A DNA stretch of 64,000 nt from Bacteroidota bacterium. GTDB taxonomy: Bacteria; Bacteroidota; Bacteroidia; Cytophagales; Cyclobacteriaceae. Below are positions 35,757 to 44,442 of the stretch, in pieces (positions within the stretch are counted from its first letter, which is position 1; every line of letters starts with the position of its first letter). The notes beneath the pieces were generated by a model. That model did no database searches, was not told the origin of the DNA, and was given only the letters and a program-made list of their open reading frames with translations. Position numbers and translations under genes: made by a program. The stretch is taken from contig JAFDYX010000013.1 of assembly GCA_018267215.1 (NCBI GenBank), forward strand, positions 46,685-110,684. The letters are read 5' to 3'.

Positions 35757-37091
35757 CTAATTACCAGCAGGCACAGTTGTTTCTCTTAACTCCACTCCTA
35801 ATTGATTCAATTCTTTCAGAATCGGATTATAAAACTCATCCGTTACCGGAATAAGGACACCCCGACTTCTTATTTTATTTTGTAGTAGTAGTTTGGTAGC
35901 AATAGCTAAAGGCAGTCCTACTGTTTTGGCCATGGCGGTATGTGTTTCATCTTCGCCTGTAGCCGTAAGCCAGGCCTGGGTTTCGCTCATTTTTCCGTTA
36001 TGTAGAAACCGGAAACGATGCCACATCACGATCAAATCTTTATCGCCCGGATTGAGTTTCCATTTTTTGTTGAGGATGTGTTCGAGCGCCTGTGCCGGAG
36101 TGGCGTGCGCCAGCCCTACTTTTTCATCCGAAAAGAAACCACTCCATGACAGGCGCCTCATCTCTTCGCCCTGTCTGGCTACCCCGAAGCGGTTCGCAAT
36201 TTCATCTTCCACATTTTTGTCAGTACCCAAAAACGATGCAATAAACCCGCGATGGGTTAGCTTGTCAATTCCTTCCATCATAAACGTATCATCACAACAT
36301 CCTAACTGAACGAGAAGGTTCCAAGCCTGACAATAGCCGTGGTTTCGCAGCGTTCCGCGCACGATCGTTTTACATTGCTGCAATCCATATACCTCCACAT
36401 ATTTTAATGAATCGCGGTTAGCGTATCCATCATACTCACCCAAGCCGGGAACCAAAACCGGAGTGGTGCGGGTAAACAACTGTTGATAAGGGATATACTT
36501 GAATAATCCATCCTGTAAAAATTTTGCCGTTCCCTGCCCTGCCACCACTACATTGCGGGGATTCCAGGTAAACTTATAGCGCCAAGGGTTGTCGGGGTCT
36601 GTTGAGGGTGCAATCAACCCGCCCGTAAACGACTCAAACGAATAAACCTCCCCGCCTTCCTGTTTAATGCGGTTGATTACCTGCATAGCGCTCATGTGGT
36701 CTATGCCGGGGTCGAGGCCGCTTTCATTAAGAAATAACAATCCCTTAGCTTTCGCTTCGGTATCAAAACTTTTCATTTCATCAGAGACATAGCTGGCCGT
36801 AATCAGATGTTTTCCTTCCTGTAAACAAACTGCTGCTACTTTAGGATGAAGGCTAGCCGGAACCAACGAAACCACCACATCCGCCTGACGGATAACTGAT
36901 CGGCTGTTTTCTGTGTTTTCAATATTAAACTCAATGGCTTTAGCCGTAGAGTGTTGCGTTTTTTCTTTGGCTGCTTGAAGTGAAAAATCGCCCACGGTTA
37001 GATGCCAGTCATTTGCTGGAGCATTTTTTATGAAGTAAGAAATCAAGGCCGAAGAAGAACGGCCCGCACCCAATACCAGTATATTTTTCAT
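35757..37091 (-). CDS. Saccharopine dehydrogenase family protein (lysine metabolism)
   Basis: A 444-residue NAD(P)-dependent enzyme with the N-terminal Rossmann motif LGAGRSSSALISYF. Blocks such as GLDPGIDHMSAMQ and GGLIAPSTDPDNPWRYKFTW are those of the glutamate-forming saccharopine dehydrogenase (LYS9-like; second half of plant and animal LKR-SDH). In bacteria these act in lysine breakdown through saccharopine; the lysine-ketoglutarate reductase partner is not in the window. It is followed by the M16 peptidase gene. Confidence 0.88.
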   Translation of the reverse strand: MKNILVLGAGRSSSALISYFIKNAPANDWHLTVGDFSLQAAKEKTQHSTAKAIEFNIENTENSRSVIRQADVVVSLVPASLHPKVAAVCLQEGKHLITASYVSDEMKSFDTEAKAKGLLFLNESGLDPGIDHMSAMQVINRIKQEGGEVYSFESFTGGLIAPSTDPDNPWRYKFTWNPRNVVVAGQGTAKFLQDGLFKYIPYQQLFTRTTPVLVPGLGEYDGYANRDSLKYVEVYGLQQCKTIVRGTLRNHGYCQAWNLLVQLGCCDDTFMMEGIDKLTHRGFIASFLGTDKNVEDEIANRFGVARQGEEMRRLSWSGFFSDEKVGLAHATPAQALEHILNKKWKLNPGDKDLIVMWHRFRFLHNGKMSETQAWLTATGEDETHTAMAKTVGLPLAIATKLLLQNKIRSRGVLIPVTDEFYNPILKELNQLGVELRETTVPAGN

Positions 37092-37230
37092 GTTTTAAAT
37101 CTGTTAGAACTGAGCAACCTAATTATACCCCAAAATTACCGGTTTCCAGTTATCATAACTCCTTAGGCCAATACTATCTCATTTTCAATATTTTAATTAA
37201 CTTTCCCCATCTTCTGGATTAACTATACTT

Positions 37231-37698
37231 ATGAGTAACCTGATTCAATTCTTTGATCACCTGGAAAATCTCGATGCCGAGTCAAAATATCTGGTACACA
37301 AAGCACGCGAAGCCACAACTCATTCGTATGCACCTTATTCTAAGTTTTGCGTAGGAGCAGCCCTGATGCTGGAAGACGGTACGGTTATCTCAGGGGCAAA
37401 TCAGGAAAATGCCGCATTTCCATTGTGCATGTGTGCCGAGCGGGTAGCCTTGTATGCAGCTGCCTCAGCCCACCCTGGCAAAGCAATAAACAAACTGGCG
37501 GTGGTAGCACACAAAAAAGGTCACAAAGAACTGAGTGCGGCCACCTGCTGCGGTGCCTGCCGGCAGGTTTTGCTGGAATTTGAATCGCGCCAAAAGAAAC
37601 CAATAGAAATAATTATGTTGGGGGCAGCCGGCAAATGGATAAAATCGTCTGCCGAGGGCCTCATGCCGTTGAGTTTTGGAAAAGAGGCAATGGAGTAA
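37231..37698 (+). CDS. cdd: Cytidine deaminase
   Basis: A 155-residue enzyme that deaminates cytidine and deoxycytidine in pyrimidine salvage. The zinc site consists of the Cys of MCAERVALYAA with the catalytic Glu, and the two Cys of CCGACRQ. The opening SYAPYSKFCVGAAL is the nucleoside-binding block of tetrameric CDAs. It is a single gene, divergent from the saccharopine dehydrogenase gene, and precedes the signalling cluster without apparent linkage. Confidence 0.95.
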   Translation: MSNLIQFFDHLENLDAESKYLVHKAREATTHSYAPYSKFCVGAALMLEDGTVISGANQENAAFPLCMCAERVALYAAASAHPGKAINKLAVVAHKKGHKELSAATCCGACRQVLLEFESRQKKPIEIIMLGAAGKWIKSSAEGLMPLSFGKEAME

Positions 37699-37765
37699 AA
37701 GCAAATGGATGCAACCCGTGTAATATTTATCCGATATTCTCCCCATTAGCCTCTGTGGGTAAAGT

Positions 37766-37773
37766 TATTTTTG
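37766..37773 (+). promoter_or_regulatory. TATTTTTG -7 box upstream of the signalling cluster
   Basis: A perfect TAnnTTTG box, 28 bases before the GTG of the CheR gene and the only good candidate for a promoter of the cluster. No TTG at -33 was found. Confidence 0.4.
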
Positions 37774-37801
37774 TTCCTTTGAAGCCTGACTAAACTAAAC
37801 T

Positions 37802-38626
37802 GTGGTAACCGATATAGACATTAACGATCTAAAGAGAATCACTGAGTTGATTCATACCAAGCATGGTTATGATTTTAGAAATTATGCTATGTCGTCTTTT
37901 AAAAGGCGCATCCTGCGCATTTTGGAGCTGAAGAACCTCACGATCGAGTCCTTGCTCAAACGCCTCAACGATTCGCCAGTCTTTATTAATGAGTTTTTGG
38001 ATGAGTTGACTGTAAACGTCACCGAAATGTTTCGCGACCCCGGGTTTTGGCGCGCCCTGCGCGATGAGATCATCCCTGATATATTACTCAATCACCAAAC
38101 TTTCAATATCTGGCACGCGGGCTGTTCTTCCGGGGAGGAAGTCCTCTCGATGGCAATTTTATTAAGAGAGATGGGCATTCACAATCAGGTAACTTTATAC
38201 GCTACCGATCTGGATGCCACTATTTTGGAAAAAGCCAAGGCCATCTCCTACCCGGTTAAAAACATGGAGATCAATGAAAAAAATTATATCCGCTACGAAG
38301 GCAAATGGTCGCTGCGCGATTATTGCAAAGAAGAAAACGGAAAAGTAACCTTCGACAAAGGGCTGCTGGCCAACGTTACCTTTCGCAGGCACGATCTGGT
38401 TTTAGGCGAAGTGTTTAACAAATTCGATCTCATTCTTTGCCGCAACGTAATGATTTACTTCAACCAAGCATTGCAAAACGAAGTGCTTAAAAAATTTCAT
38501 GCCAGCTTGTTCAAATACGGGTATTTGGCTATCGGCTCGAAAGAGTCGCTGATATGGTGCGATGTAGCCAACCGCTTTTTGGTGGTGAACAACGAGGAAA
38601 AAGTTTATAAGAAAATAAAAGATTAA
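37802..38626 (+). CDS. CheR-type protein-glutamate O-methyltransferase
   Basis: A 274-residue CheR. The N-terminal helical domain (about 5-75) includes SSFKRRILRI, and the SAM-binding motif AGCSSGEE is at about 106-113. The segment DLILCRNVMIYFN and the C-terminal YLAIGSKESLI are also typical. CheR adds methyl groups to glutamates of chemoreceptors, but no receptor with a methyl-accepting domain, CheA or CheW is present here. GTG start at 37802. The CheB gene follows 8 bp later, so this is the first gene of the cluster. Confidence 0.93.
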   Translation: MVTDIDINDLKRITELIHTKHGYDFRNYAMSSFKRRILRILELKNLTIESLLKRLNDSPVFINEFLDELTVNVTEMFRDPGFWRALRDEIIPDILLNHQTFNIWHAGCSSGEEVLSMAILLREMGIHNQVTLYATDLDATILEKAKAISYPVKNMEINEKNYIRYEGKWSLRDYCKEENGKVTFDKGLLANVTFRRHDLVLGEVFNKFDLILCRNVMIYFNQALQNEVLKKFHASLFKYGYLAIGSKESLIWCDVANRFLVVNNEEKVYKKIKD

Positions 38627-38634
38627 GCCGGGCG

Positions 38635-39228
38635 ATGAGCAGGTTCAATCTCAATAGCAGTTATAAGGCCGTTGTCATTGGAGGGTCGGCCGGGAGTTTT
38701 CAGGGCATCACTAAAATTTTGTCGCAGTTGCCCAAAACTTTTCCGCTGCCCATTATTATGTGCCTGCACCGGCTAAAGCATGTGCGCAATGGATTTGTGG
38801 AAGCGCTTTCTATTAAAAGTGTCTTCCCGGTTGTTGAGCCGTACGACAAAGAACAAATAAAAAAAGGAGGAGTTTATTTGGCTCCCTCCAACTACCACAT
38901 GTCAGTAGAACTGGGTAACTATTTTGCGATGAGTACCGAAGAGATGGTCAACAACTCGCGACCAGCTATTGATATTACCCTGAGTACGGCAGCGTATGTA
39001 TATCGCGAAAAACTGATCGGCATCCTCCTTTCCGGGGCTAACCGCGATGGCGGACTGGGGATGAAGCACATTAAAGACCGGGGCGGGCTTACCATCGTGC
39101 AAGAACCTTCTGAGTGTATGATTGACACCATGCCACGTGCAGCCCTGTCGCTCACTAAAATAGATTATGTACTGAAAACTGACGACATTGTAAACTTGAT
39201 GAACGAAATAGATAAGGCATACAGATGA
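38635..39228 (+). CDS. CheB-type methylesterase domain without receiver
   Basis: A 197-residue catalytic CheB domain. The triad is complete: Ser18 in VVIGGSAGS, His45 in IMCLHRLKH and Asp138 in LLSGANRDGG. Normal CheB proteins have an N-terminal receiver domain whose phosphorylation relieves inhibition; it is missing, so activity here cannot be controlled by CheA in that way. It overlaps the GAF gene by four bases (ATGA) and follows cheR after 8 bp, so the three are co-translated. Confidence 0.93.
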   Translation: MSRFNLNSSYKAVVIGGSAGSFQGITKILSQLPKTFPLPIIMCLHRLKHVRNGFVEALSIKSVFPVVEPYDKEQIKKGGVYLAPSNYHMSVELGNYFAMSTEEMVNNSRPAIDITLSTAAYVYREKLIGILLSGANRDGGLGMKHIKDRGGLTIVQEPSECMIDTMPRAALSLTKIDYVLKTDDIVNLMNEIDKAYR

Positions 39229-40007
39229 GAGAGCAAATTCAACTATTCCTGAAAGACACAAATAAGGTAAACCGCCTAGTAACGGTTTGCTTCTTTGGGT
39301 TTGTGTTGCTGACGGTTTATTTCCTGGCTACTTTAAAACACGATCTGGTTTTTAAAGGTGGAATGACAGACACACAACAAGCAGACTTTGTATTCTTTAA
39401 GCTCTTCGCCATCGTTGGGCTGACTTTTACTTTCTATTATCTGGCGTTGCATTACACCCGGAAATCAAAAAAGGAAGTCATAGTATATCTTGATAAAAAA
39501 CTTGAAAATGCTCATGCAGCTACCCATGGCACAGCAGGTGCAGAAGCAACCGGTAATTTTAATACCCAAACACTCCGCGACAAAATCAGCGAAGTCAATA
39601 AAAAAGAAGAAAAATGGCAAGCTGCCCTTAACAACATTTGCCACCAACTCAATGCCGGTCAGGGCGCACTGTATCTTTCCGGAAAAAATAAAAATTGGGA
39701 GATGAGAAATGGTTTTGCTGTAGTCTTAGAAGAAGGCGAAGCAAATCCTACCTTTCAGCCGGGCGAAGGGCTGATTGGGCAGACGGCCGCTTCCGGTAAA
39801 AGCCTTTATTTAGATGAACTGCCCGAAGGCTATGCCGCGCGCATTGCCAGCGGGTTAGGCAATGCATTGCCTAAATATCTTTTCATTTTTCCTGTAAAAA
39901 AAGAAAATGAGGTAATCGGTGTGATTGAGATAGCTACATTTTCAGATGTAAGCAGTACTTTGAGAACCCAGGTAGAAGAAGGTGTTCGTTTGTTGAGTGA
40001 AATATAA
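39225..40007 (+). CDS. Membrane-anchored GAF-domain protein
   Basis: A 260-residue protein with two membrane helices (about 19-38 and 58-78), a coiled-coil linker and one cytoplasmic GAF domain (about 130-258, with FQPGEGLIGQTAASGKSLY). There is no kinase, phosphatase or cyclase output. It may be a co-receptor for the sensor phosphatase encoded next, whose own GAF domain has the same FAEGLVGQAA block. ATGA overlap with cheB; the phosphatase gene follows 15 bp later. Confidence 0.85.
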   Translation: MREQIQLFLKDTNKVNRLVTVCFFGFVLLTVYFLATLKHDLVFKGGMTDTQQADFVFFKLFAIVGLTFTFYYLALHYTRKSKKEVIVYLDKKLENAHAATHGTAGAEATGNFNTQTLRDKISEVNKKEEKWQAALNNICHQLNAGQGALYLSGKNKNWEMRNGFAVVLEEGEANPTFQPGEGLIGQTAASGKSLYLDELPEGYAARIASGLGNALPKYLFIFPVKKENEVIGVIEIATFSDVSSTLRTQVEEGVRLLSEI

Positions 40008-40022
40008 TTGGAGACTTAGCGT

Positions 40023-43000
40023 ATGTTTAAAAATATCAAAATAAGAGCCAAGATCACAGGATTGATTGTAGCCATGGTAGCTGTAGCAGCCATCGTTATC
40101 TCTGTGTTTACTTACCGGATTAATGTCAGCGCACAACAAGATAAACTCCATGCCGGGCTGACGGCCGTGGCTGATCAGCAAGCTGAGTTGGTCAATCATT
40201 TTTTTGAACACATCAGCACCACGGCCAAGTTTTTACAACAATCCGAGTTGTTTAAAAACAAGATTATATCCGCACCCGACTCTGCCGGCAACACTTTAAA
40301 TTTCATTCGCGAAACTTATTCGTTTGATGCTACCTATCTTCTTAACAAAGACGGAAATGTAATTGCCTCTACCGATCCCGAAAACAAAAAAGGCAGCCTG
40401 CTCGCCAACCTCGACAAAGGCTTCTTCGATCGCTCCTCTTCATCACTGCAATTTAGCGCTGTCAGAAAGGAAAAAGAACAGTACTTTCTATATGCTGCCG
40501 TGCCGGTTGCCGATAAGCTATTTGCCTGCCGGATTGATCTCGATCATTTATACAAAAAACTAACCTCCAGCTACATTGCCAAATCCGATGAAAGTTATCT
40601 GGCACAAATAGACCCGGTATCAAAACATATTATTATTGTAAGCCCGTTGCGAAACGACCCCGGTGCATTTCTGAAACCCATTACCAACAACAGCGTTGCC
40701 AGCGGAGAAATTAAAAAGGCATTGGCAGGCGAAAATGGCCTGAGCATCAGCGAGGATTACCGAGGAACGGAAGCCTTGAAAATGTTTAGAAAAGTGGCGC
40801 AGCCCGGCTGGGGGTTAGTTGTAAAAATTGACACTGATGAACTGAACAGCCAAGGAAAAGAACTTTTAACCACTTACATCGGGTCAGCTATCGTGCTCAT
40901 ACTATTAGCTTGGGCTCTGGCTTCGCTGCTCTCGCGCTCGTTGATTGAGCCGCTCGACAACATGGGGCATACTTTAGACTTGGTGTCGCAGGGTGTGCTG
41001 CCTGAAAATATTGACACAGGCACCAAAGATGAGTTCGGATTAATGTCCGGCAAAGTAAACTCGCTTGTTCAAAACCTGAAGAGCAGTGCTGAGTTTGCCA
41101 AGAAAGTGGGCGAAGGCAAGTTAGACACGCCTTTCCAGCCTGTCAGCGAAAACGACACACTGGGTCAGGCGCTTCTGCACATGCGCGATGACCTCATTGA
41201 AAACGAGCACAAAGAAAAAGAGCGCAACTGGATTGTGCGGGGCGTGGCCGAGGCTGCCGAAATACTCCGCGCCCACGACTCAGTAGATGAGTTGGGCAAT
41301 GATGTGATTAGGTTTATAGCCGAACGGATCGGAGCTATACAAGGTGTATTTTATGATGTCAATCGCGATGAGCGCGAAGAAATGCTCATCGAAATCCGTG
41401 CCAGCTTTGCTTACAACCGCAAAAAATATTTAAAGAAAACTTTCCGCTTTGCCGAAGGCCTTGTAGGCCAGGCAGCCGCAGAAAAAGATATAGTGATGCG
41501 CACCGAAATACCCGATGAATACCTGTCCATCACTTCAGGTATTTTGGGCGAGCAAAAACCAAACTGCATCCTCGTTGCTCCACTTATCACCAACGAAGAA
41601 GTGTATGGCTTACTGGAGTTTGCCGGCATGAAAAAATTCGATGCCTTACAAGTAAAATTTGTGCAAGAGCTAAGTGTGATCTTAGCCCGCACCATCTACA
41701 CTATAAAAGTAAACGAACGCACCCGCAAGTTGCTGACCGAATCGCAACAACTCAGTAACGAACTTCAGGAAAAGCAGGAAGTACTGCGCCAGAATGCTGA
41801 AGAGATGCAGGCTACACAAGAAGAACTGAAACGGAGCAATGTGCTGTTGGAAGAGCAGATAGAAGAAGTGAACCAAACCCAAAAGCGCACACAGCTTTTA
41901 TTGGAAAATGCCTCTGAGGTGATCACCATCTACGAAGAAGATGGTACGATTCGCTACATCTCCCCTTCGGTAGAAACTATCTTGGGTTATGGCCAAAAAG
42001 AAATGCAGGGCAGCAATGACCTCTCCAAGGTACATCCCAACAGCGTGGAGATCGTTCAAAATCTTTTCATCAGTTTACGCGAGAAGCCGGACGAGAAGGT
42101 AACGGTACAATACGAATACCAAGCCAAAGACGGCAATTATATTTGGCTGGAAGCCACGGGCACCAACTTTATGAACAACCGCGCTATTCGTGGTTATATC
42201 CTGAACTCGCGCGACATTACCGAGCGCAGAAGAGCCGAGCAAGAGCAGCGCATGCGAAGCAAAATGCAAGCCCTCTCTGAAAATTCTCCTGACCTTATCA
42301 CACGGCTGGAGCAGGGTGCCATTTCGTATATTAATCCTACTATTCAGACCTACACAGGAAAATCGCCTCATCAGTTTTTGAACAAAAATGTACGCGAAAC
42401 AGAGTTGCACAATACTATCTTAGATCAATGGCTTTCTATTGTCGAGCAAGTAAATTCTACTAACGATACTATTGCGCAAGAAATGGATTTCCCCTCTGAG
42501 TTGGGCAATCGTGTGATGCAGGTAAATGCCATTCCTGAGTTTGATGACCAGAAAAATATAGAATCAGTATTGGTAGTTTCGCACGACATCACCGAGCGCA
42601 AAGAAATTGAGCTTGAAATTCAAAACAAGAACAAAAAAATCAACGACTCTATCAATTATGCCAAACGCATACAAAATGCGATTCTGCCCAACACACGGTT
42701 AATCAACAAAGTACTCTCCGATTCATTTATCCTTTACAAACCGCGCGATGTGGTGAGCGGAGATTTCCCTTGGTTTGTGCAGATTAAAAACGACATATTT
42801 ATTGCGGCTGTGGATTGCACCGGCCATGGTGTGCCGGGTGCGCTGCTCTCGCTGATCGGCTATTTCCTGCTGAACGATATTGTCCGCTCCAGAAAAATTA
42901 CTGAACCCGGAAAAATATTGGATTTATTGGATGAAGGGGTTACCCAAACACTGCGCCAAGATCAGGATGACTCGGCCACCAAAGACGGAATGGATATTGC

Positions 43001-43391
43001 CCTGTGCCGGATCAATACCGAAACACATACCGTAGAATATGCAGGCGCGCACCGTCCGCTCTACTACATGAAAGGTGGTGTAATGGATGAAATCAAAGGC
43101 AATAAATTCCCGATCGGTGGTGGTATCTATAAAAACCAGACCAACTTCACCACCACTAAACTGACACTCAGTAAGGGAGATTCATTTTATTTCAGTTCAG
43201 ACGGGTTCCCCGACCAGTTTGGCGGGCCGGAAGTGCGCAAATTTGGGCCCAAGAAAACAAGGGAAATCATCGAACGGATACACCAGTTGCAAATGACAGA
43301 GGCAATGCAGGTTTTCGATGAAGAATGGGAATCTTGGAAAGGAGAACACAAACAAACAGATGACGTATTATTAATAGGAATTAAATTTTAA
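40023..43391 (+). CDS. Transmembrane sensor with HAMP, GAF, two PAS and a SpoIIE-type phosphatase domain (SiaA-like)
   Basis: An 1122-residue protein. From the N-terminus: TM1 (about 10-30), an extracytoplasmic Cache-like sensor, TM2 (about 281-303), HAMP regions (about 304-395), GAF (about 400-560), a coiled coil (about 565-625), two PAS domains (about 625-740 and 745-860) and a PP2C/SpoIIE phosphatase (about 885-1122). Metal-binding acids are visible in VVSGDFPWF, AVDCTGHGVPGA and SSDGFPDQFGG, so catalysis is expected. In Pseudomonas, SiaA (Cache-HAMP-PP2C) dephosphorylates SiaC; this protein would take that role with extra sensing domains. The SiaB and SiaC genes follow directly. Confidence 0.9.
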   Translation: MFKNIKIRAKITGLIVAMVAVAAIVISVFTYRINVSAQQDKLHAGLTAVADQQAELVNHFFEHISTTAKFLQQSELFKNKIISAPDSAGNTLNFIRETYSFDATYLLNKDGNVIASTDPENKKGSLLANLDKGFFDRSSSSLQFSAVRKEKEQYFLYAAVPVADKLFACRIDLDHLYKKLTSSYIAKSDESYLAQIDPVSKHIIIVSPLRNDPGAFLKPITNNSVASGEIKKALAGENGLSISEDYRGTEALKMFRKVAQPGWGLVVKIDTDELNSQGKELLTTYIGSAIVLILLAWALASLLSRSLIEPLDNMGHTLDLVSQGVLPENIDTGTKDEFGLMSGKVNSLVQNLKSSAEFAKKVGEGKLDTPFQPVSENDTLGQALLHMRDDLIENEHKEKERNWIVRGVAEAAEILRAHDSVDELGNDVIRFIAERIGAIQGVFYDVNRDEREEMLIEIRASFAYNRKKYLKKTFRFAEGLVGQAAAEKDIVMRTEIPDEYLSITSGILGEQKPNCILVAPLITNEEVYGLLEFAGMKKFDALQVKFVQELSVILARTIYTIKVNERTRKLLTESQQLSNELQEKQEVLRQNAEEMQATQEELKRSNVLLEEQIEEVNQTQKRTQLLLENASEVITIYEEDGTIRYISPSVETILGYGQKEMQGSNDLSKVHPNSVEIVQNLFISLREKPDEKVTVQYEYQAKDGNYIWLEATGTNFMNNRAIRGYILNSRDITERRRAEQEQRMRSKMQALSENSPDLITRLEQGAISYINPTIQTYTGKSPHQFLNKNVRETELHNTILDQWLSIVEQVNSTNDTIAQEMDFPSELGNRVMQVNAIPEFDDQKNIESVLVVSHDITERKEIELEIQNKNKKINDSINYAKRIQNAILPNTRLINKVLSDSFILYKPRDVVSGDFPWFVQIKNDIFIAAVDCTGHGVPGALLSLIGYFLLNDIVRSRKITEPGKILDLLDEGVTQTLRQDQDDSATKDGMDIALCRINTETHTVEYAGAHRPLYYMKGGVMDEIKGNKFPIGGGIYKNQTNFTTTKLTLSKGDSFYFSSDGFPDQFGGPEVRKFGPKKTREIIERIHQLQMTEAMQVFDEEWESWKGEHKQTDDVLLIGIKF

Positions 43392-43423
43392 ATTTTAAAT
43401 TTCGGAATTTCAACCCCACAGCA

Positions 43424-43978
43424 ATGAACTATATCTATGAGTTGCACCGCACCATGATGACACAGAAGGTGATCTTGGTTTATGAAGGCGATTTTACGCA
43501 AGAAACTACCAAGTCAATTCTTTCCATGGCCGAGCGAAACCTTGACTCTTCGGGAGAAGATTCAGGTATCAAAAGAAAAGTCTTCAACGTTATGGTTGAG
43601 GCGCTTCAAAACATTGTTAAACACAGCAGCGAACAAGGCATGCGTGCCGGCTCCCTGCTGAGCAAGAGTGCTATCTTCCTGATTAGCAAGGATGACAAGC
43701 AATACTGCGTGATGACGGGCAACCCCATTGCCAAAGATAAAGTAGCGCAACTCACAAAAGACCTCAACGATTTAAACAGCAAAGACAAAGAAGGCCTGAA
43801 AGAAATGTATAAAGAGATTATTAAGAATACGCAAATCTCTGAAAAAGGTGGCGCGGGGCTTGGCTTTGTGGACATGGCTCGTAAGTCGGGTGAAAAACTG
43901 GAGTTCTTGTTTGCCAACATGGATGCCGAGCACGATTTCTTCTGTTTAAAAGTGAATATCGCGCGCGAAAAAGAATAA
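43424..43978 (+). CDS. SiaB-like protein kinase (anti-sigma-factor-type)
   Basis: A 184-residue GHKL-type ATPase. The N-box is VMVEALQNIVKHS with Glu59, Asn63 and His67, and the G-box GGAGLGF is at about 142-148. SiaB of Pseudomonas phosphorylates SiaC on a threonine. Size and N-box match SiaB rather than classical RsbW. It lies 33 bp after the phosphatase gene and 27 bp before the SiaC gene, giving the kinase-substrate-phosphatase set in order A-B-C. Confidence 0.87.
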   Translation: MNYIYELHRTMMTQKVILVYEGDFTQETTKSILSMAERNLDSSGEDSGIKRKVFNVMVEALQNIVKHSSEQGMRAGSLLSKSAIFLISKDDKQYCVMTGNPIAKDKVAQLTKDLNDLNSKDKEGLKEMYKEIIKNTQISEKGGAGLGFVDMARKSGEKLEFLFANMDAEHDFFCLKVNIAREKE

Positions 43979-44004
43979 TCTATAACTTATAAATACATCA
44001 AATC

Positions 44005-44367
44005 ATGGACATATTAAATTTAAAAGGAACTGAAGACACGCCAACAATTTTGCTGGATAAAAAAAACGGAATCTTTGAAATCAGTGGCCGGTCGCTGCCC
44101 GAAGACTCAGCCGAATTTTACAGACCCGTGCTGGAGTGGATCAAAGCCTATGGTGGCGAGCCAAACGCCAGTACCGACTTTACTTTTAAACTCGAATACT
44201 TCAACACCGCCTCTTCTAAACTGATACTCGATGTCCTCTCTGCCTTAGAAGATATTAAGGGAATGAAAATTCTCTGGTACTTCCATGATGACGATGAAGA
44301 TATGGAAGAAGCCGGCCAAGAGTTTTCAGAACTGGTTGAAGTACCGTTTGAATTTAAAACGTATTGA
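44005..44367 (+). CDS. SiaC-like phosphoprotein (DUF1987)
   Basis: A 120-residue protein with the SiaC hallmarks: TPTILLDKKNGIFEISGRSLPEDSAEFYRPVLEW at the N-terminus (conserved GRSxPEDxxxFY) and the phosphorylation block LEYFNTASSK. Thr68 of this block sits at the same position and context as the Thr68 that is phosphorylated in Pseudomonas SiaC (established for that protein, inferred here). Dephosphorylated SiaC activates the diguanylate cyclase SiaD in Pseudomonas. No GGDEF gene is found here; the next gene encodes an ABC transporter. Confidence 0.9.
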   Translation: MDILNLKGTEDTPTILLDKKNGIFEISGRSLPEDSAEFYRPVLEWIKAYGGEPNASTDFTFKLEYFNTASSKLILDVLSALEDIKGMKILWYFHDDDEDMEEAGQEFSELVEVPFEFKTY

Positions 44368-44442
44368 CACCCGTTATTCAGTTTAATACCCTGAAAAGGA
44401 TAAAAGAATTATCTTCTTTGTTTGCGATCATTAACTTAACCC

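Noticed and set aside
37802-39228. A classical chemotaxis operon
   Set aside because: CheA, CheW, CheY and a methyl-accepting receptor are all missing from the neighbourhood.
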